From Chrysopilus asiliformis (Eukaryota > Arthropoda > Insecta > Diptera > Rhagionidae), in NCBI GenBank assembly GCA_964034945.1, contig OZ035960.1:110367324-110431323 (forward strand): a DNA stretch of 64,000 nt. Reading direction: 5' to 3'. Shown here piece by piece: positions 24,086-35,279 of the stretch. Both the position numbers and the translations under genes were made by a program. Each line of letters opens with the position of its first letter. Positions within the stretch are counted from its first letter, which is position 1. Under the pieces are notes generated by a model. The model did no database searches and was not told the origin of the DNA. It saw only the letters and a program-made list of their open reading frames with translations.

Positions 24086-24787
24086 TTACAAAATTTGAAA
24101 GATTACAGATAAATTAACGAATTTTTCATTCTGCGATAAACTTGAGAAACGGACATCTAGTCGATAAGTTCCCTTCGGAATAACTCGCGGCACGAAATGC
24201 AGAGGCAATGGAATCTCATTAATTGATACATTACCCTAAAAATTTTTGTACTTTTATAAGATCCAAATTCCAATCTTATACCCACCCCAACTGGACAACT
24301 ATCACAAAATGTGCATTTCTCTTTAATGTCTCTCAAAATAAGTTTAAATGCTGTCATCATAGAATCGCCACTTAAAAGCCTACAAATGTCGACTCCAACA
24401 TTTACCACCCACTGTTGAAATCTATTTGATTCTTTCTTGAAAAGTATTACTTTAGCCTGAAAGTAAATAGAAATTTAGTAACTTTTCAAAGCCTCGATAT
24501 AAAATGTATTTACAAAAAATGTTGTTACAGGTTGGTGAAAATAACACTGAAATGTCAATAAATCCACCCCTTTACGACTTTTGCTTGCACCGCAAAAAGA
24601 ATTTTGACAGTATTTTAGATTTGGTTTGCAGTACATCTTTTTTATTGAGACAATAAACGCATCCTGGAATTTTTTTTAAAAAAAAAAATTTTTTAACATC
24701 AAAATATAATGAATTAAAAATATATTTTACAGATAATAGAATATCAATAAGTATTATCGAAAAAACAAATTTAATATTTCTCTTCAT
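24086..24787 (-). CDS. DUF1091 (MD-2-related-like) secreted protein, four exons
   Basis: Exons on the minus strand: 24787-24731, 24663-24514, 24456-24286 and 24235-24086. All junctions are phase 0 with GT/AG ends, and the introns are 67, 57 and 50 bases. The joined product is 175 residues. Residues 1-19 are a signal peptide (MKRNIKFVFSIILIDILLS). The body has seven cysteines after residue 30, with VNVGVDICRLLSGD around Cys94, CTFCDSCPVG (117-126), and near the C-terminus IPLPLHFVPRVIPKGTYRLD. This is the signature layout of insect DUF1091 proteins (PF06477): N-V-x-D-x-C, then CP, then P-x-G-x-Y-R-L-D. The family is related to MD-2-like lipid-binding folds and includes CheB-type proteins; the substrate is unknown. 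AATAAA follows at 24046-24041. The gene is antisense within the rn/roe intron. Confidence 0.86.
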
Positions 24788-25068
24788 GTTTGTTTATCGG
24801 AAACAATATTTCAGTTAGATATAAAAAATTATAATAAACTTTGCGATCAGCTCATATTAAGTAATAACAAGTAATTACTGCACCAAATATTGACCATATC
24901 TTGTATAATTTGGTTAACGATGCTCGTGCAATTATATCTTAATTATATAACGATAAAATCTTACCATAAAAAAGCTATTATTATCAGAAAACTCTAGTAT
25001 TTTTACATCTATAAAACCTAACCAAACGTGAAATATGAAATGTTCTGTCACCGGAATTTTTAAATAAT

Positions 25069-25298
25069 AAGGGTATTCACAGTCCTCTTTTAAATTCCGA
25101 GTAATTTTACCGCTCGGTAATTTAGTCAAATTTAACAGATTTTTACAGAGACGGTAATTTGGTTCATGTAAAAATGAATTACCGGATTCGGTAATTGTAG
25201 ACATGCCTTGAGTCGTGTTTTCCAGCCCGGTTATTCGGTATCAAGAATCAATCGCGAGTGGCGCTAGTAATATTTTTAGTTGTCAAATTTTCTCGTAT
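25069..25298 (-). repeat. Truncated inverted copy of the 22628 MITE
   Basis: Carries AAGGGTATTCACAGTCCTCT and, in reverse orientation, the same TACCG-rich core as 22910-23117. Its other end is missing near 25298. Confidence 0.6.
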
Positions 25299-26000
25299 TT
25301 TTTTAATTGTATGGGAGATACACGTTATAGCTAAAGGTGCCGCTCCACATGAGAGTAAATACGCGAGTAACTCTCAAAAACTCTCGAGAGTTACTCGCAG
25401 GAGGTTGTCCATTTGAGAGTTAATTTCGGCAATTTTTCTCTTTTCAAGACCAATATCTTGATTTTTTTTGACATCTTGCTTTGGCGAGTTCTCGAGAGCT
25501 ACTAGCGAAATTCAAACGCCGTTCGTATCTGGCGAGCAACTCCCCGAGAGTTCAGTGGGTGCGTGTCGACTAGATAGTAGAATCACTTTTGACAGCTCAC
25601 AGAAACTAGCTCGCGAGTTTTTGCGAGTTTCTGCGAGCGACTCTCAGAGACGTATCCATTTGCGAGTAGCTGCTATCTGGAGGTTTTCGCCGGCATTTAC
25701 TCTCATGTGGAGCGGCACCTTAACGGTAATTTTCCAAAAGTTGACAGGAAAATATGATTTTCGTAAAATTCATATACAAAAAATTTCAAGTCGTTAGCTC
25801 AATGCGTTCTCGAGTAACAGACCAACAGACTGACAGACCGACAGAACAACAGACCGACAAACTGTTAGACAAATGCACGGACGTCCTCTTAATTTTCCCT
25901 GAAGCGGATTTCGTACTGATCAGAAAGTTTCTATTTGCCCCAGTTCTCGAGTCGGTCTCCGTCATGATTACAATACTTTCCCTCTATCGCAGAGAAAAGT
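25299..26000 (+). repeat. Dispersed repeat with hairpin tail, interrupted by a MITE
   Basis: Left part near 25305-25331 (GATACACGTTATAGC), then the MITE 25335-25720, then TAACGGTAATTTTCC, a CAGAC-rich stretch, and the conserved tail GTTTCTATTTGCCCCAGTTC to AGAGAAAAGT near 26000. It matches 11130-11475, which carries no MITE. Confidence 0.55.
25335..25720. mobile_element. PIF/Harbinger-type MITE, complete copy 2
   Basis: Perfect terminal inverted repeats of about 26 bases (AGGTGCCGCTCCACATGAGA and onward) with TAA on both sides (25332-25334 and 25721-25723). A TAA/TTA target duplication is the hallmark of PIF/Harbinger elements. Length is 386 bases. Inside are several CTCGAGAG-type palindromes. 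The 109-residue frame across it is an artefact shared with copy 1 at 14663. Confidence 0.78.
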
Positions 26001-28139
26001 AAAAGTCTGAAAATTTTGTGATCGGGCGGCGGATTTTTTAAAATTTCGATTACAATCGATGGATTTTATCGCAATGAAGCCAAAAATTACATTTCAAAAT
26101 AGCGTCAACAACAAAGTGCTTTTTTTCAGTTCCCCACCATACCTTCTAACCCCCTCACCTGTTAACTTTAATCCCTTCAATCGATTAGGATGCTTTTTTC
26201 TCCATTTTTTTTCGACAAGCTTCCATCATATCTAACACACATTTTTAAAAGTAGACCGATTGGTGAGAAGAGTAAGGGAGGGGGTAAAGTGAATCCCAAT
26301 GTTGGAATTTATTGTCTTTTTGTTAATTTTTGAAAACCATTTTTCGAAGAAAAAAACTTTAAAGAAAAGCATGGATCTACTCACGCTTTTAGCTGGGCAA
26401 AGCCGAGCTTAAGTTCTAGTTTATAATTAATAACTTTCTAAACTACTTTGTGAATAAGTTTAACAACAAATTTCAGTAGAATACACTTTGTGTCTGTGAT
26501 TTTCTTACATCAAAAAATTCTTTTTCCTGCTAAACTCAATTTGTCCCAATAGACATAAAATATAGGTATGACCACTCTACCAATAAGCCACACTGCAACC
26601 TAATACCAGTTCATGTGTTGCTAATATGCAACAATAAATCTGTATTATTAACCATTTCTCCAAGCTAATTAACTAGAAAGTAGTAATTTTTATTATTTAT
26701 TGCCTTTCGTTGTTTTTACTAACTATTCGTTAATTTTTAACTTCGTTGACCTTTGCAGGCATCCAGAAAAAAAAACTACCACCTCAGTCGCCAGCTAAAG
26801 ATCACTTTAAAATGCCGATCACATGTAATTACAGTATCGTTTTGATTGACAATCGAAACATCAGCCCAGAAACAAAATCTGGGGAAAAAAATGCTTACGG
26901 CCCATGGATCGATCTTAAGACCGCAAATAGCAATCTTAACTATCTCAAAGTGTGATGCGGCTCGGCGGCGACTTAATCCAAAAAAACCAACCACAAAAAG
27001 ACAACTCGATTTCAAATTGGAATTGGAATTTTATGTTGTTATTTAACAGCAATGATCATGTCCAGATCATTTTGTACAGTAAATCAAATTACAAACGATC
27101 GAGGGTATTCCATATGTCATGATCACAGTCGGGGGGAATATTTAGTTTAGCTTAACTTTGCTTATTTCAAAAATTAGATCAGATCAGCCCTCTTATACTT
27201 CGGATGTGACCACTGAAACTGAAGTGATTTGACTGCAAAGTCGGTTGGACACAAGATTTTGATAGACGATCTTCATTCGGAGAGTATCCAAACATTCAAC
27301 TCAAGACAATGTGTCCAATGATCGCATGGCCTGTTTGTCTATTTAGATATGTGTACTCGTAATCTATCTCTAATAAATGATGTGAAATTTATCCGTCGTT
27401 GGTCAACTTCTGATGAGCGATCTTCGAATGACATATTCAAGACATTGAGGTCCAGTTTTGAAATCAGGTAGGCAAGAGCACCCGAATATGTCACTGCGTG
27501 GCCCTTATTTCGTTTGAATCATTTTGACAGATTGCCAATCTGGAAATTATAAGTATTTGATGGACATGTGTATTTGATTATCCCATTTCATCTTACATAC
27601 GTACAATTCGTTATTTTTCCAATTTATTATTGCGACTAATCAAAAGATTAGAAATATTATAGAAACTGATTTGATCAATGATGGCGAGTCAATTGTTCAC
27701 AATATATACGATTGACTGTTGGTAATTGTTCAGAGATTAATTTTTTAATGGAGACGAGGGGACTTGACTGTTTCGAACCTCAGGTTTAAAATTTCCAACT
27801 TGAATTCGCTGCTCGGCGTGAGGCTTAAATTTCAAAATGCGTCGTCGATGGTGGCCTGTGGGTACTACTGGGAAACTCCTAGGAACTGTAAACTCTTGGC
27901 GCTCTTTCTAATTTTTCTTGCCGTGTGTTTTTCTTCTAAAATTCTTAATTCGTACGTGTGATTCGAATGTGAGAATGATTATAAATTGCCAGGTGGGACA
28001 AAAAGGTGGAATCGGCCGTCGCTGCGGGTGGGTTGAATTTTGCTTTCACCTGATTATTGGTATCTTTTATTTAATGTAACAATTAAAATCAATTGAAATA
28101 CTATAAGATAAAAAAATGTGTTTTCTTTCAAACTCGTTT
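26001..28139. other. Intron stretch without recognised genes
   Basis: No domain, signal peptide or repeat boundary is convincing here. 26.7-27.9 kb looks single-copy by eye. It could hold regulatory DNA of rn/roe or of the DUF1091 gene, but I see nothing definite. Confidence 0.35.
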
Positions 28140-28291
28140 GTATATAACACTTAATTGTATACAATTTCACATCAAATTTGTCTTTTCACAAGCGATGGAA
28201 GTTTTCAGATGATTTCTACGATCTGAAAATTTCCATCGCCCGTGAAAAGACATATTTGCTATGAAATTGTATACAATAAGGTGTTATATAC
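28140..28291. repeat. Long hairpin, about 70-bp arms
   Basis: The left arm starts GTATATAACACTTAATTGTA and ends GTTTTCAGAT. The right arm starts ATCTGAAAATTTCCATCGCC and ends GTGTTATATAC. The arms match over nearly 70 bases with an 11-base loop. Confidence 0.75.
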
Positions 28292-28711
28292 GGTATACAT
28301 AGAATTACACTTGAATATACGCTAAAAAATTGATAAAACATTTTTTATGAGATCCAAAATTAACAAAATGTTTATCATATTGATAAATTTGATAAATTTA
28401 TAATAGTGTATATGCACAAGAGCGATATGCACAAAACGGAGTTACCAGGCAGAAAAACCGGTAGAAATCTTAACGGCCGTTACCAATTAATGACCCTTAC
28501 CAAATACTTATTAACAAGTTGGGGCGTGTGTGAAACGAGCTAATAGCTTGCTAATTTCCTTTCTAAATAATTATAGTTTATATCGGAAAGTTTCCAATTC
28601 GCTGCGATAAATGAATGAAAACGTACTAGAATGAGCATGCAATTAGACCGTGTCGCACACGCCTTAAAGGCTCAACTATGATACACAGAGCTTCTATAGA
28701 ACAGAGGTTAA

Positions 28712-28851
28712 AATTGACACTGAGCGACAAAAATATGGCGTGAAATATGGGACTTTATCATTAGCACAAGCAGAAAAAAGCTTTCATAAAGCTTTCGAGC
28801 TAATGATAAAATCCCATATTTCACGCCATATTTTTGTCGCTCAATGTGATT
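28712..28851. mobile_element. Element D, hairpin MITE between TTAA sites inside C
   Basis: Long arms carrying GAGCGACAAAAATATGGCGT then GAAATATGGGA and the reverse complement, spaced by a short loop around 28770-28795. TTAA at 28708-28711 and 28852-28855. Confidence 0.65.
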
Positions 28852-28855
28852 TTAA

Positions 28856-29473
28856 CACGTTGACGGACAGTTGCGTCTATAGCCGTCAAGTTCAAGTTCA
28901 CTATGTGACATGACGGCAATAGCCGTCCAATACGAAACGGTCGTTTTTAGACACTGCGGCTGTAGCAGCACAAATGTGCATTTACCAGCGTACAAGTAGA
29001 AGCCTAGTGTCATGTTTTCGAAAAAAAATTTAGTATGCAAGGTTAACACATTGAGTATGCACGTGGTTGTGAACGGAGTAGTGCGATCTTGTTTTCTCTT
29101 CAATTTACAGTTCCTATTGATACATTTAACGATATTTTTTTATTTATTTTTGTTTGATCATGAACTAACATTTCGTGTAAAACTCCCAAAAATACTTTGT
29201 TGCTCACAAAAAATTGCTTATTTCAGTCATTAAACCTGTCATTTACGTTTTTAAATTTTTGCTGTTATAGCCGCCATCGTCCCATTACATAGTGTCTAGA
29301 GTCCGCTGGCGCCATGACGGTTGTAGCCGCAACCTAATTAAAGGTGCTGAATTAATCAAAATTAAGTGTATTTAAGCAGAAAGAGTAAAACTATACTTCT
29401 AATATTCTAAAAATTACAAAAACATATAGTGTCAATTTTCGAATTTCACTTGTTTCTACTGTCCGTCAACGTG
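28856..29473. mobile_element. Element E, TTAA-flanked piggyBac-like MITE inside C
   Basis: Ends CACGTTGACGGACAG and CTGTCCGTCAACGTG lie directly between TTAA sites (28852-28855 and 29474-29477). Inside are CTATAGCCGTC/GACGG-type inverted motifs. The 618 bases hold no intact transposase; frames at 28852-29233 are short and unlike any family. Confidence 0.65.
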
Positions 29474-29879
29474 TTAACCTCTGTTCTATAGAAGCTCTGT
29501 GTATGATAGACATAAGAACGCATATGTAGCTGCATATGCCATTTCCAGAATATGTATGTTATTACCCACAATAGACATGTGTCAAAGTGTTGCCACTTTC
29601 AAACCTTCGTTAAACATTCGTTAAGCATGAATAATTCGATACAAATGGAACTGGCATATGTAAATAGTGAACATAACCTAAAATTTTAGTGTGAATTAAA
29701 TAATATTGGTGCCATATTAATTTCCACTTGTGGTAAAATGAAGATCAGATTTTATGTTGACAGCTAATATGTATGTCAACATTCGTTGGGAATTTGACAT
29801 TAACATATGCGTTCTTATGCCTATCATAGTTGGGCCTTAAGTTGTTACTAAGTTAGTGACAACTCATTGGCTAAGAATT

Positions 29880-31776
29880 TTGAAAATTTCTCGAAAATCA
29901 TGCGCTTTTATGAAAAAATGGATATAACTAAATTTAATTGCAATAAAATTTCCTGTATTTTTCCCCTTTAACAGTTTTTTCATATCTCTGACAGTTCTCG
30001 AGATATTTGAAAAAATATTGTTTTTTATGTATTTTTTCCGAAACTGAATATTGCAGAGGAAAATTTTATATTGATCACAACTGATATTTTAAAGTTATTA
30101 AGAAAGTATTTTGTCATATCATATTCCGAAAACGTATAGAAAATACTTTAATTTGACAATAACGGGTCCACATTCTTGTACTATTAGTAAAATTACTAAA
30201 ACACTAAAAATAAATAAAAACTAAAAAAATATTTAAAAAAAATAAAAACTGCGGAAGTCCACAGAGCTTGTTTTTTTATTTGATTATAGAAAAAGCATTT
30301 GCTTAAAAGTTAGATAACTTGAAAAATTAGGCATCGTCTAGGAATACAGGGAAAAGTTTAATTTTGATAGATTTTTTTTTTTTAAGAAGTTTACAAACTT
30401 TTATACATCCAGCCAGTGGGCAACATTACCAAGTATTAAACTAATTTCGACGTTCAAAATGAAAAACTTTTTGGCAAAGGGGTAAGTAAGGAGGGGAAAT
30501 TGTATATACATGAGTATATGAGGAAAATTATTCTTAATATATGAATTTTAAGGCTTTATGAAAAAAGGCTCATTAGAATAACTAAATCAATATTGGGTTA
30601 AAAAAATAAAAAATTTAAAACCAAATTTAATATAAAAATTAAAGACTTTACGATAAGCAAACTTAAAATTTATTAATCTAAAAGAAAAATGAGCAAAAGA
30701 AGCAAATCTAAAACATAAAAGAAGTATTTTTTTTTCCTTTCAAACTTAACTGGACCAACAAACTGAAGCTCCCGATAGTGTCAAAAGGGTTAGAAGAAGC
30801 GCACATTTTTTTTATACAATTTTTTCCTTTTCTAGGTTGTTTTTTCTTTTGTAGCTTTCTTCCCCTTTATCGATTTTTAATTATCATTGTTGTTTACATT
30901 GTTGTTTTCATAAGTTTCTCCCATAACCAAAGAAAGAAACGCGAATCTAATCGGGATAAGAGTGAAGGGATAGCGACGACTTCGCGGACCGGATCAAAGT
31001 GGGATGAAAGTGTATAATTTCAGAATGCGCACCCTTTTTTTTCTTGATGGCCATGGCGTTTGGCAAGTCGGTTAACAACCCTATCCTGTGTCCGAAGTAA
31101 GAGTCAATTGGGGGCAGGCGTGAATTTTTGTTTAAAAATTTTTTTTGATGAGTTTTTGATCAGTTTTTTTTTTGCCTTTTAAGAAAAATTTGGCTGGTTT
31201 AGATAGGGACGTTTGTTTGTTGTTGAATTATTCCTCTGGTCTATTTTAACCCTTTCCAATATTTGTATATTTATTTAATTTTCCCCCCCGCCCTTGCTAC
31301 AATGCGAAATTTTTTAATTGAAAAATGTTCACAAAAAGGACTTTTTATTAAATTATGGGAGGTCTCCTAATAAGAATACAATTGGTTTATGCCCAGGAAT
31401 GGATACAATAATGATTTTAGTATAGAGAGGGAAATATTCAATTAAGAAATGTATTTTAATCAAACCATTGAGGGGTTTATGGCCGAAAGAATCCACCAAA
31501 GTGGAGTGGAAAAAACAATTTACGACAAAATCATAATTTTATTGGTTATGAAAATGTATTCGATTAAATTTTTATTTGAAATATCGAGATTTTTTCTTTG
31601 ATTCCTGATTTCTTTTAAAATTTCTTATCTTCGAATGTGTGTGCACACTTAATGATCATAGAAAAAAACGAAGGCAAGCTAAATAAAACCCTTTAAAAAA
31701 CAGAATATGATTTCTAATAAATTCGACCCGACAATTGTTATCAAATTCTAAAATATTCTTCGTTTTTTCCTTGCAG
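29880..31776. other. AT-rich end of the rn/roe intron
   Basis: Contains a diverged piece of the ACAGTTTTCGAGA-type dispersed repeat near 29940-30060 and otherwise low-complexity AT-rich DNA. The polypyrimidine tract and acceptor TTTTTTCCTTGCAG end it at 31776. No further exon was found. Confidence 0.4.
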
Positions 31777-33057
31777 ATATTCAGCTCGAAAGCGGATCTA
31801 CAACTACACACACAGATTCATATGCGAGAAGCCAAACCCTACAAATGTTCACAATGTGCTAAAGCATTTGCCAACTCTAGCTACTTATCACAGCATACAC
31901 GAATACATTTAGGCATCAAGCCATACAGGTGTGAAATTTGTCAGCGGAAATTCACCCAATTGTCCCACCTGCAACAGCACATTCGCACACATACCGGAGA
32001 CAAACCGTACAAATGTCGACATCCTGGTTGCCAGAAAGCATTCTCACAGCTATCGAACCTACAATCGCATTCGCGCTGCCATCAGACTGACAAACCTTAC
32101 AAATGCAACTCCTGCTACAAATGTTTTTCAGACGAACCTTCGCTTTTGGAGCACATACCAAAGCATAAGGAATCGAAGCACCTGAAGACGCACATCTGCC
32201 AGTACTGTGGCAAGAGTTACACCCAGGAAACGTATCTAACGAAACACATGCAAAAGCACGCCGAAAGAACAGATAAACGTCCTCCGATTACAGGTGCGGC
32301 CGGAGCAAACGCGAATGGCAGCAGCAACTCAACTGGACTGGGTAGCGGAGGTCTAGGGATCAACCTGAATCGTAACCTAGGGTTAAATACGTCGTTACCA
32401 CCTGTACCCGGCGAGCATCCTTACTGGCCGAAAGTCAGTCCCGATTCAGCTGCCAGTTTGGAAGTAATGCATCAGCAGCAACAGCAGCAGCAGCATCAAC
32501 AACAGCAGCAACAATCCCAGCAGACGCATCACGATTTCCCGCCGCTCAACCCTCAGCATCCGAGCAATAATGGACACGCCGAGCTACACCACAGGATGAT
32601 CGACAGTCATCGGGATGATGTTGGTGAGGATTTGGTTGTAAATAGGCAGAACTCAGCTCAAAATAACATCCCTCATCTTCCCCCTCCAGCATCAACACCA
32701 GTTGGTAGCGGCGGCAGTGCTGGGGGTGGCGGAGGTGGTGGCGGTGGAAGCGGGAGCAATGCCACCTACGACACGTCAATCATCGCGAAAACAACGAGCA
32801 ATTCAGCCTTCACTCCGATCAATTCGATGGCGCCACATTTGAATTCGCTCGGCCACCATCCTATGGCCCAGAGACCATATCTGTATGACGCGATCAGTTT
32901 CCAGAACAAGAACGTTAACCAGAATACGGCGAATTCATTTCCCAATCAGCTAATTTCACTCCATCAGATTCGCAACTACGCACACCAACCAGCGGGTCTC
33001 ATGACCAGCGAACACTTACTTGGAGTCAGCGTGGGAGCTGGCAAGGAGAAAGGATAA
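31777..33057 (+). CDS. rn: rotund/roughened-eye shared terminal exon, C2H2 zinc fingers
   Basis: Acceptor TTGCAG ends at 31776; the frame runs 426 codons to TAA at 33055-33057. The exon starts IFSSKADLQLHTQIH, the second half of finger 1, then five complete C2H2 fingers: YKCSQC..H, YRCEIC..H, YKCRHPGC..H (C-x4-C form), YKCNSC..H and HICQYC..H, with TGD/REAKPYK-type linkers, ending at about residue 165. The tail has poly-Gln (32472-32525), poly-Gly (near 32725-32750) and a conserved-looking end HQIRNYAHQPAGLMTSEHLL. The finger block is the near-invariant signature of rn/sqz, vertebrate ZNF362/ZNF384 and LIN-29. It encodes a nuclear DNA-binding transcription factor. Both the rn exon (4356-4618) and roe exon (21432-22121) splice here in phase 0. 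Confidence 0.93.
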   Translation: MFSSKADLQLHTQIHMREAKPYKCSQCAKAFANSSYLSQHTRIHLGIKPYRCEICQRKFTQLSHLQQHIRTHTGDKPYKCRHPGCQKAFSQLSNLQSHSRCHQTDKPYKCNSCYKCFSDEPSLLEHIPKHKESKHLKTHICQYCGKSYTQETYLTKHMQKHAERTDKRPPITGAAGANANGSSNSTGLGSGGLGINLNRNLGLNTSLPPVPGEHPYWPKVSPDSAASLEVMHQQQQQQQHQQQQQQSQQTHHDFPPLNPQHPSNNGHAELHHRMIDSHRDDVGEDLVVNRQNSAQNNIPHLPPPASTPVGSGGSAGGGGGGGGGSGSNATYDTSIIAKTTSNSAFTPINSMAPHLNSLGHHPMAQRPYLYDAISFQNKNVNQNTANSFPNQLISLHQIRNYAHQPAGLMTSEHLLGVSVGAGKEKG

Positions 33058-33800
33058 CTATATTTTTAAGGGGTCACCATTAGACCCTAAACGAATTTAC
33101 GAAAGACACCGCAGCATTTATGAACATTTCCAAAAAAAAATAATTTCATCGAAATTAGTTTAATACTGCATCGTTTTTTGTAGTTAAATGAATTTCAGTT
33201 GAAATTTTTAAACAAATTATTCCGATTTATGCATTTTGAGGGGTTTCACACAAACTTGTGTGTAAACATCCCTTAAGCCCATTGCACAATAGGTGCGATT
33301 ATGCAACGTATTGTGATATTTTGATATAAAGATCACTTTTTTCGATTATTTCGTTTTCTTAGTTAAAACTGAAGCATTTTAATTTTGTCTGAAGGAGAAA
33401 AAATCCTTTTGCTAAATTCTATCTAAAAAACGCAATACGTTACAAAAACCCACCTATTTTGCAATTCGCATTAGATTTAATAGTTGAAACTGTGACAATT
33501 TTTGTTTTGTTACATTTCTGGTTATTTATCCCAATATTATAATAGGCTTAAATAGCGATCTGAACAAAGTTTTACGTTAATTTGGTTAACAAATATGCAA
33601 ACAAATGCAAAACACCGTCCATAAATATTGTTTTCGTTTCTTAATATCTACAAATGTAATCCTCAAAGGAATTTAGTTAATTTTCTATTATCTAGTTTTT
33701 TATGACAGCTTACCATGTTTGAGAGAATATTTTTTGGGATTGTGTAGATTTTTTCAATTTTAAATCATGACCACATCTTATAATTCTACTAATAAAAGAT
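33058..33800 (+). other. Probable rn/roe 3' UTR with poly(A) signal
   Basis: AT-rich sequence after the stop codon with no coding content. AATAAA occurs at 33791-33796. The real cleavage site could lie earlier or later. Confidence 0.4.
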
Positions 33801-34611
33801 AGCGGGGGAAAACGCAATTTTATTTCTTTGCCAAGATTCGGGAAAATGATTAAAAATAACTGAAAAAAATCAAGTAAAAATTTTCCGATTCAATCACTCT
33901 AGCCAGTAGCTTTTTCGTTTCGTTTTTAGTTATTTACAGTCACCTACAATCACATACAAAATTAGATCTGTTTGATAAGCGACATTTCTTTGATTAACAA
34001 AACAGTGGATTGAGTCAGTGACGTAGCAATGGTTCTGGCTGTCTGTAGGATACGTCACATATCTAAGGAAAAGCGAGTCTGCGGTATTATGGATATTTAA
34101 ATTTACGCCTTTTAAACGATTTTCCGGCACAAAATACAAGATCTTTTTCAAGATTTGCACCTCCCCCGTCTAATACCCATAATTTAGAAATTGGAAATTC
34201 TAAAAATCTATCTCCAAAAAAGGCCACAACGTTTTTGGGTTTCTTAAAAAGTTCTTTAGTTTATTATCGTAAAAAAGTTATTTTCTTTAATAAACCCTCG
34301 CCTGTTTTCTGTACATTGGAAATTGGAGGCAAATCGCCTAAACTCTCCTCACTTTCTCGACGATTGAAAGATTGCAGCACTTAAACTATAGAAATTTGAC
34401 AAACAAAAAAATTGTTACGAAGCCTCATTTTGGGGAAGCATAAATTCCAGTAACTTGACAAGGAAGCCAGCACAAAATTTGGTAAAAGATTACAAAAAAC
34501 TATTATGGGAAATGACTTGAAAAAGAGCTTACCAGTTAGTTTAACAAGAAATCAAAGCCACTGTAATAACAATAAATAAAAGCCACTGTAAAAGTGATGT
34601 CTAAGTAAGAT

Positions 34612-34833
34612 TGGTCCTTACCAATGACCCGTGACTAACTTAGTAACAGCTTTTGGTGTGTGCGAAACGGGCTATTTGCTTGCTAATTTCGGTTCAAATC
34701 CTAGTTTTTATTGAAAAGTTTTAAATTCGCTGTGATAAATGTGTGAAAACTTACTAGAATTAGCAAGCAAATAGCCCGTTTCGCACACATCAAAAACTGT
34801 TACTAAGTTAGTCACGGGTCATTGGTAAGGCCC
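34612..34833. mobile_element. Palindromic MITE, intact member of family A
   Basis: About 222 bases forming one long hairpin: the left end GGTCCTTACCAATGACCCGT and the right end its complement, with inner arms TGTGTGCGAAACGGGC and GCCCGTTTCGCACACA. This copy allows the broken copy at 28480-29874 to be recognised. Confidence 0.75.
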
Positions 34834-34835
34834 AT

Positions 34836-35104
34836 TGTGTTTACATTAGGACTCACTTTGAGGTGGCACGTCTTTCCTCATTTTTCTGCCGTGTGCACAC
34901 GGTTCGCTTTATCTGGATTCATAAACCGGTTTCATCAACAAAACTAAACGAAATGTTTCAACGACCAGACTCAAAAACCGGTTTGCGACCGATAATTTTA
35001 AGTGAATCTAAACTTCGTTCGCTCTTTTTGGTTTCCCTCCCCACTGCGTCCCTCACCCTCACGAATGACGTGCCGCCTCAAAGTGAATCCTGGTGTAAAC
35101 ACAG
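34836..35104. mobile_element. MITE abutting the 34612 palindrome
   Basis: Terminal inverted repeats of about 35 bases (GTGTTTACATTAGGACTCAC...; GTGAATCCTGGTGTAAACAC). Length is about 269 bases. The 85-residue plus-strand frame inside is part of this repeat. It lies 2 bases from the neighbouring palindrome. Confidence 0.7.
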
Positions 35105-35279
35105 TCTAACTGTGACTTAGAAATTATCGCCGATTCTGGCGACACAATCAGAAAAAACGATATTTTAGTTTCAACATTGAACAATAACAAGCCTTGGACA
35201 CCATTACAATTTTCATTCTGGAAAACGTCAATTCTAAACCCGGCCAACAACTTTCTGAACTATCCTCAAATTTAGCAAT

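Larger units (their letters stand above)
28684..29501. mobile_element. Element C inside B, 7-bp target duplication
   Basis: Perfect inverted ends, CACAGAGCTTCTATAGAACA followed by GAGGTTAA, and its complement at 29474-29501. The direct repeat TATGATA flanks both sides, the right size for a hAT-like insertion. C is interrupted by D and E at TTAA. Confidence 0.65.
28668..29836. mobile_element. Element B, TTAA-flanked MITE inside A
   Basis: TTAA flanks both ends (28664-28667, 29837-29840). Ends are AGGCTCAACTATGATA and the complement of GGCCCAACTATGATAGG; inner inverted motifs include CATAAGAACGCATATG. A TTAA duplication is typical of piggyBac-type transposition. B is itself split by element C. 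Confidence 0.62.
28480..29874. mobile_element. Outer element A of a nested stack (palindromic family of 34612)
   Basis: The left half (to 28667) carries GTGTGTGAAACGAGC and CGCTGCGATAAATGAATGAA. The right end at 29837-29874 reads TTAAGTTGTTACTAAGTTAG. Together they match the intact palindrome at 34612-34833. The element is split at TTAA by element B. Confidence 0.62.

Noticed and set aside
31735..31776. Upstream start giving a longer zinc-finger protein
   Set aside because: The 14 extra codons cover a polypyrimidine tract and CAG acceptor; splicing from the rn or roe exon restores the expected sequence.
34680..34710. GGTTCAAATCC resembling a tRNA B box
   Set aside because: It is inside the palindromic MITE; no A box, anticodon arm or acceptor stem could be drawn around it.
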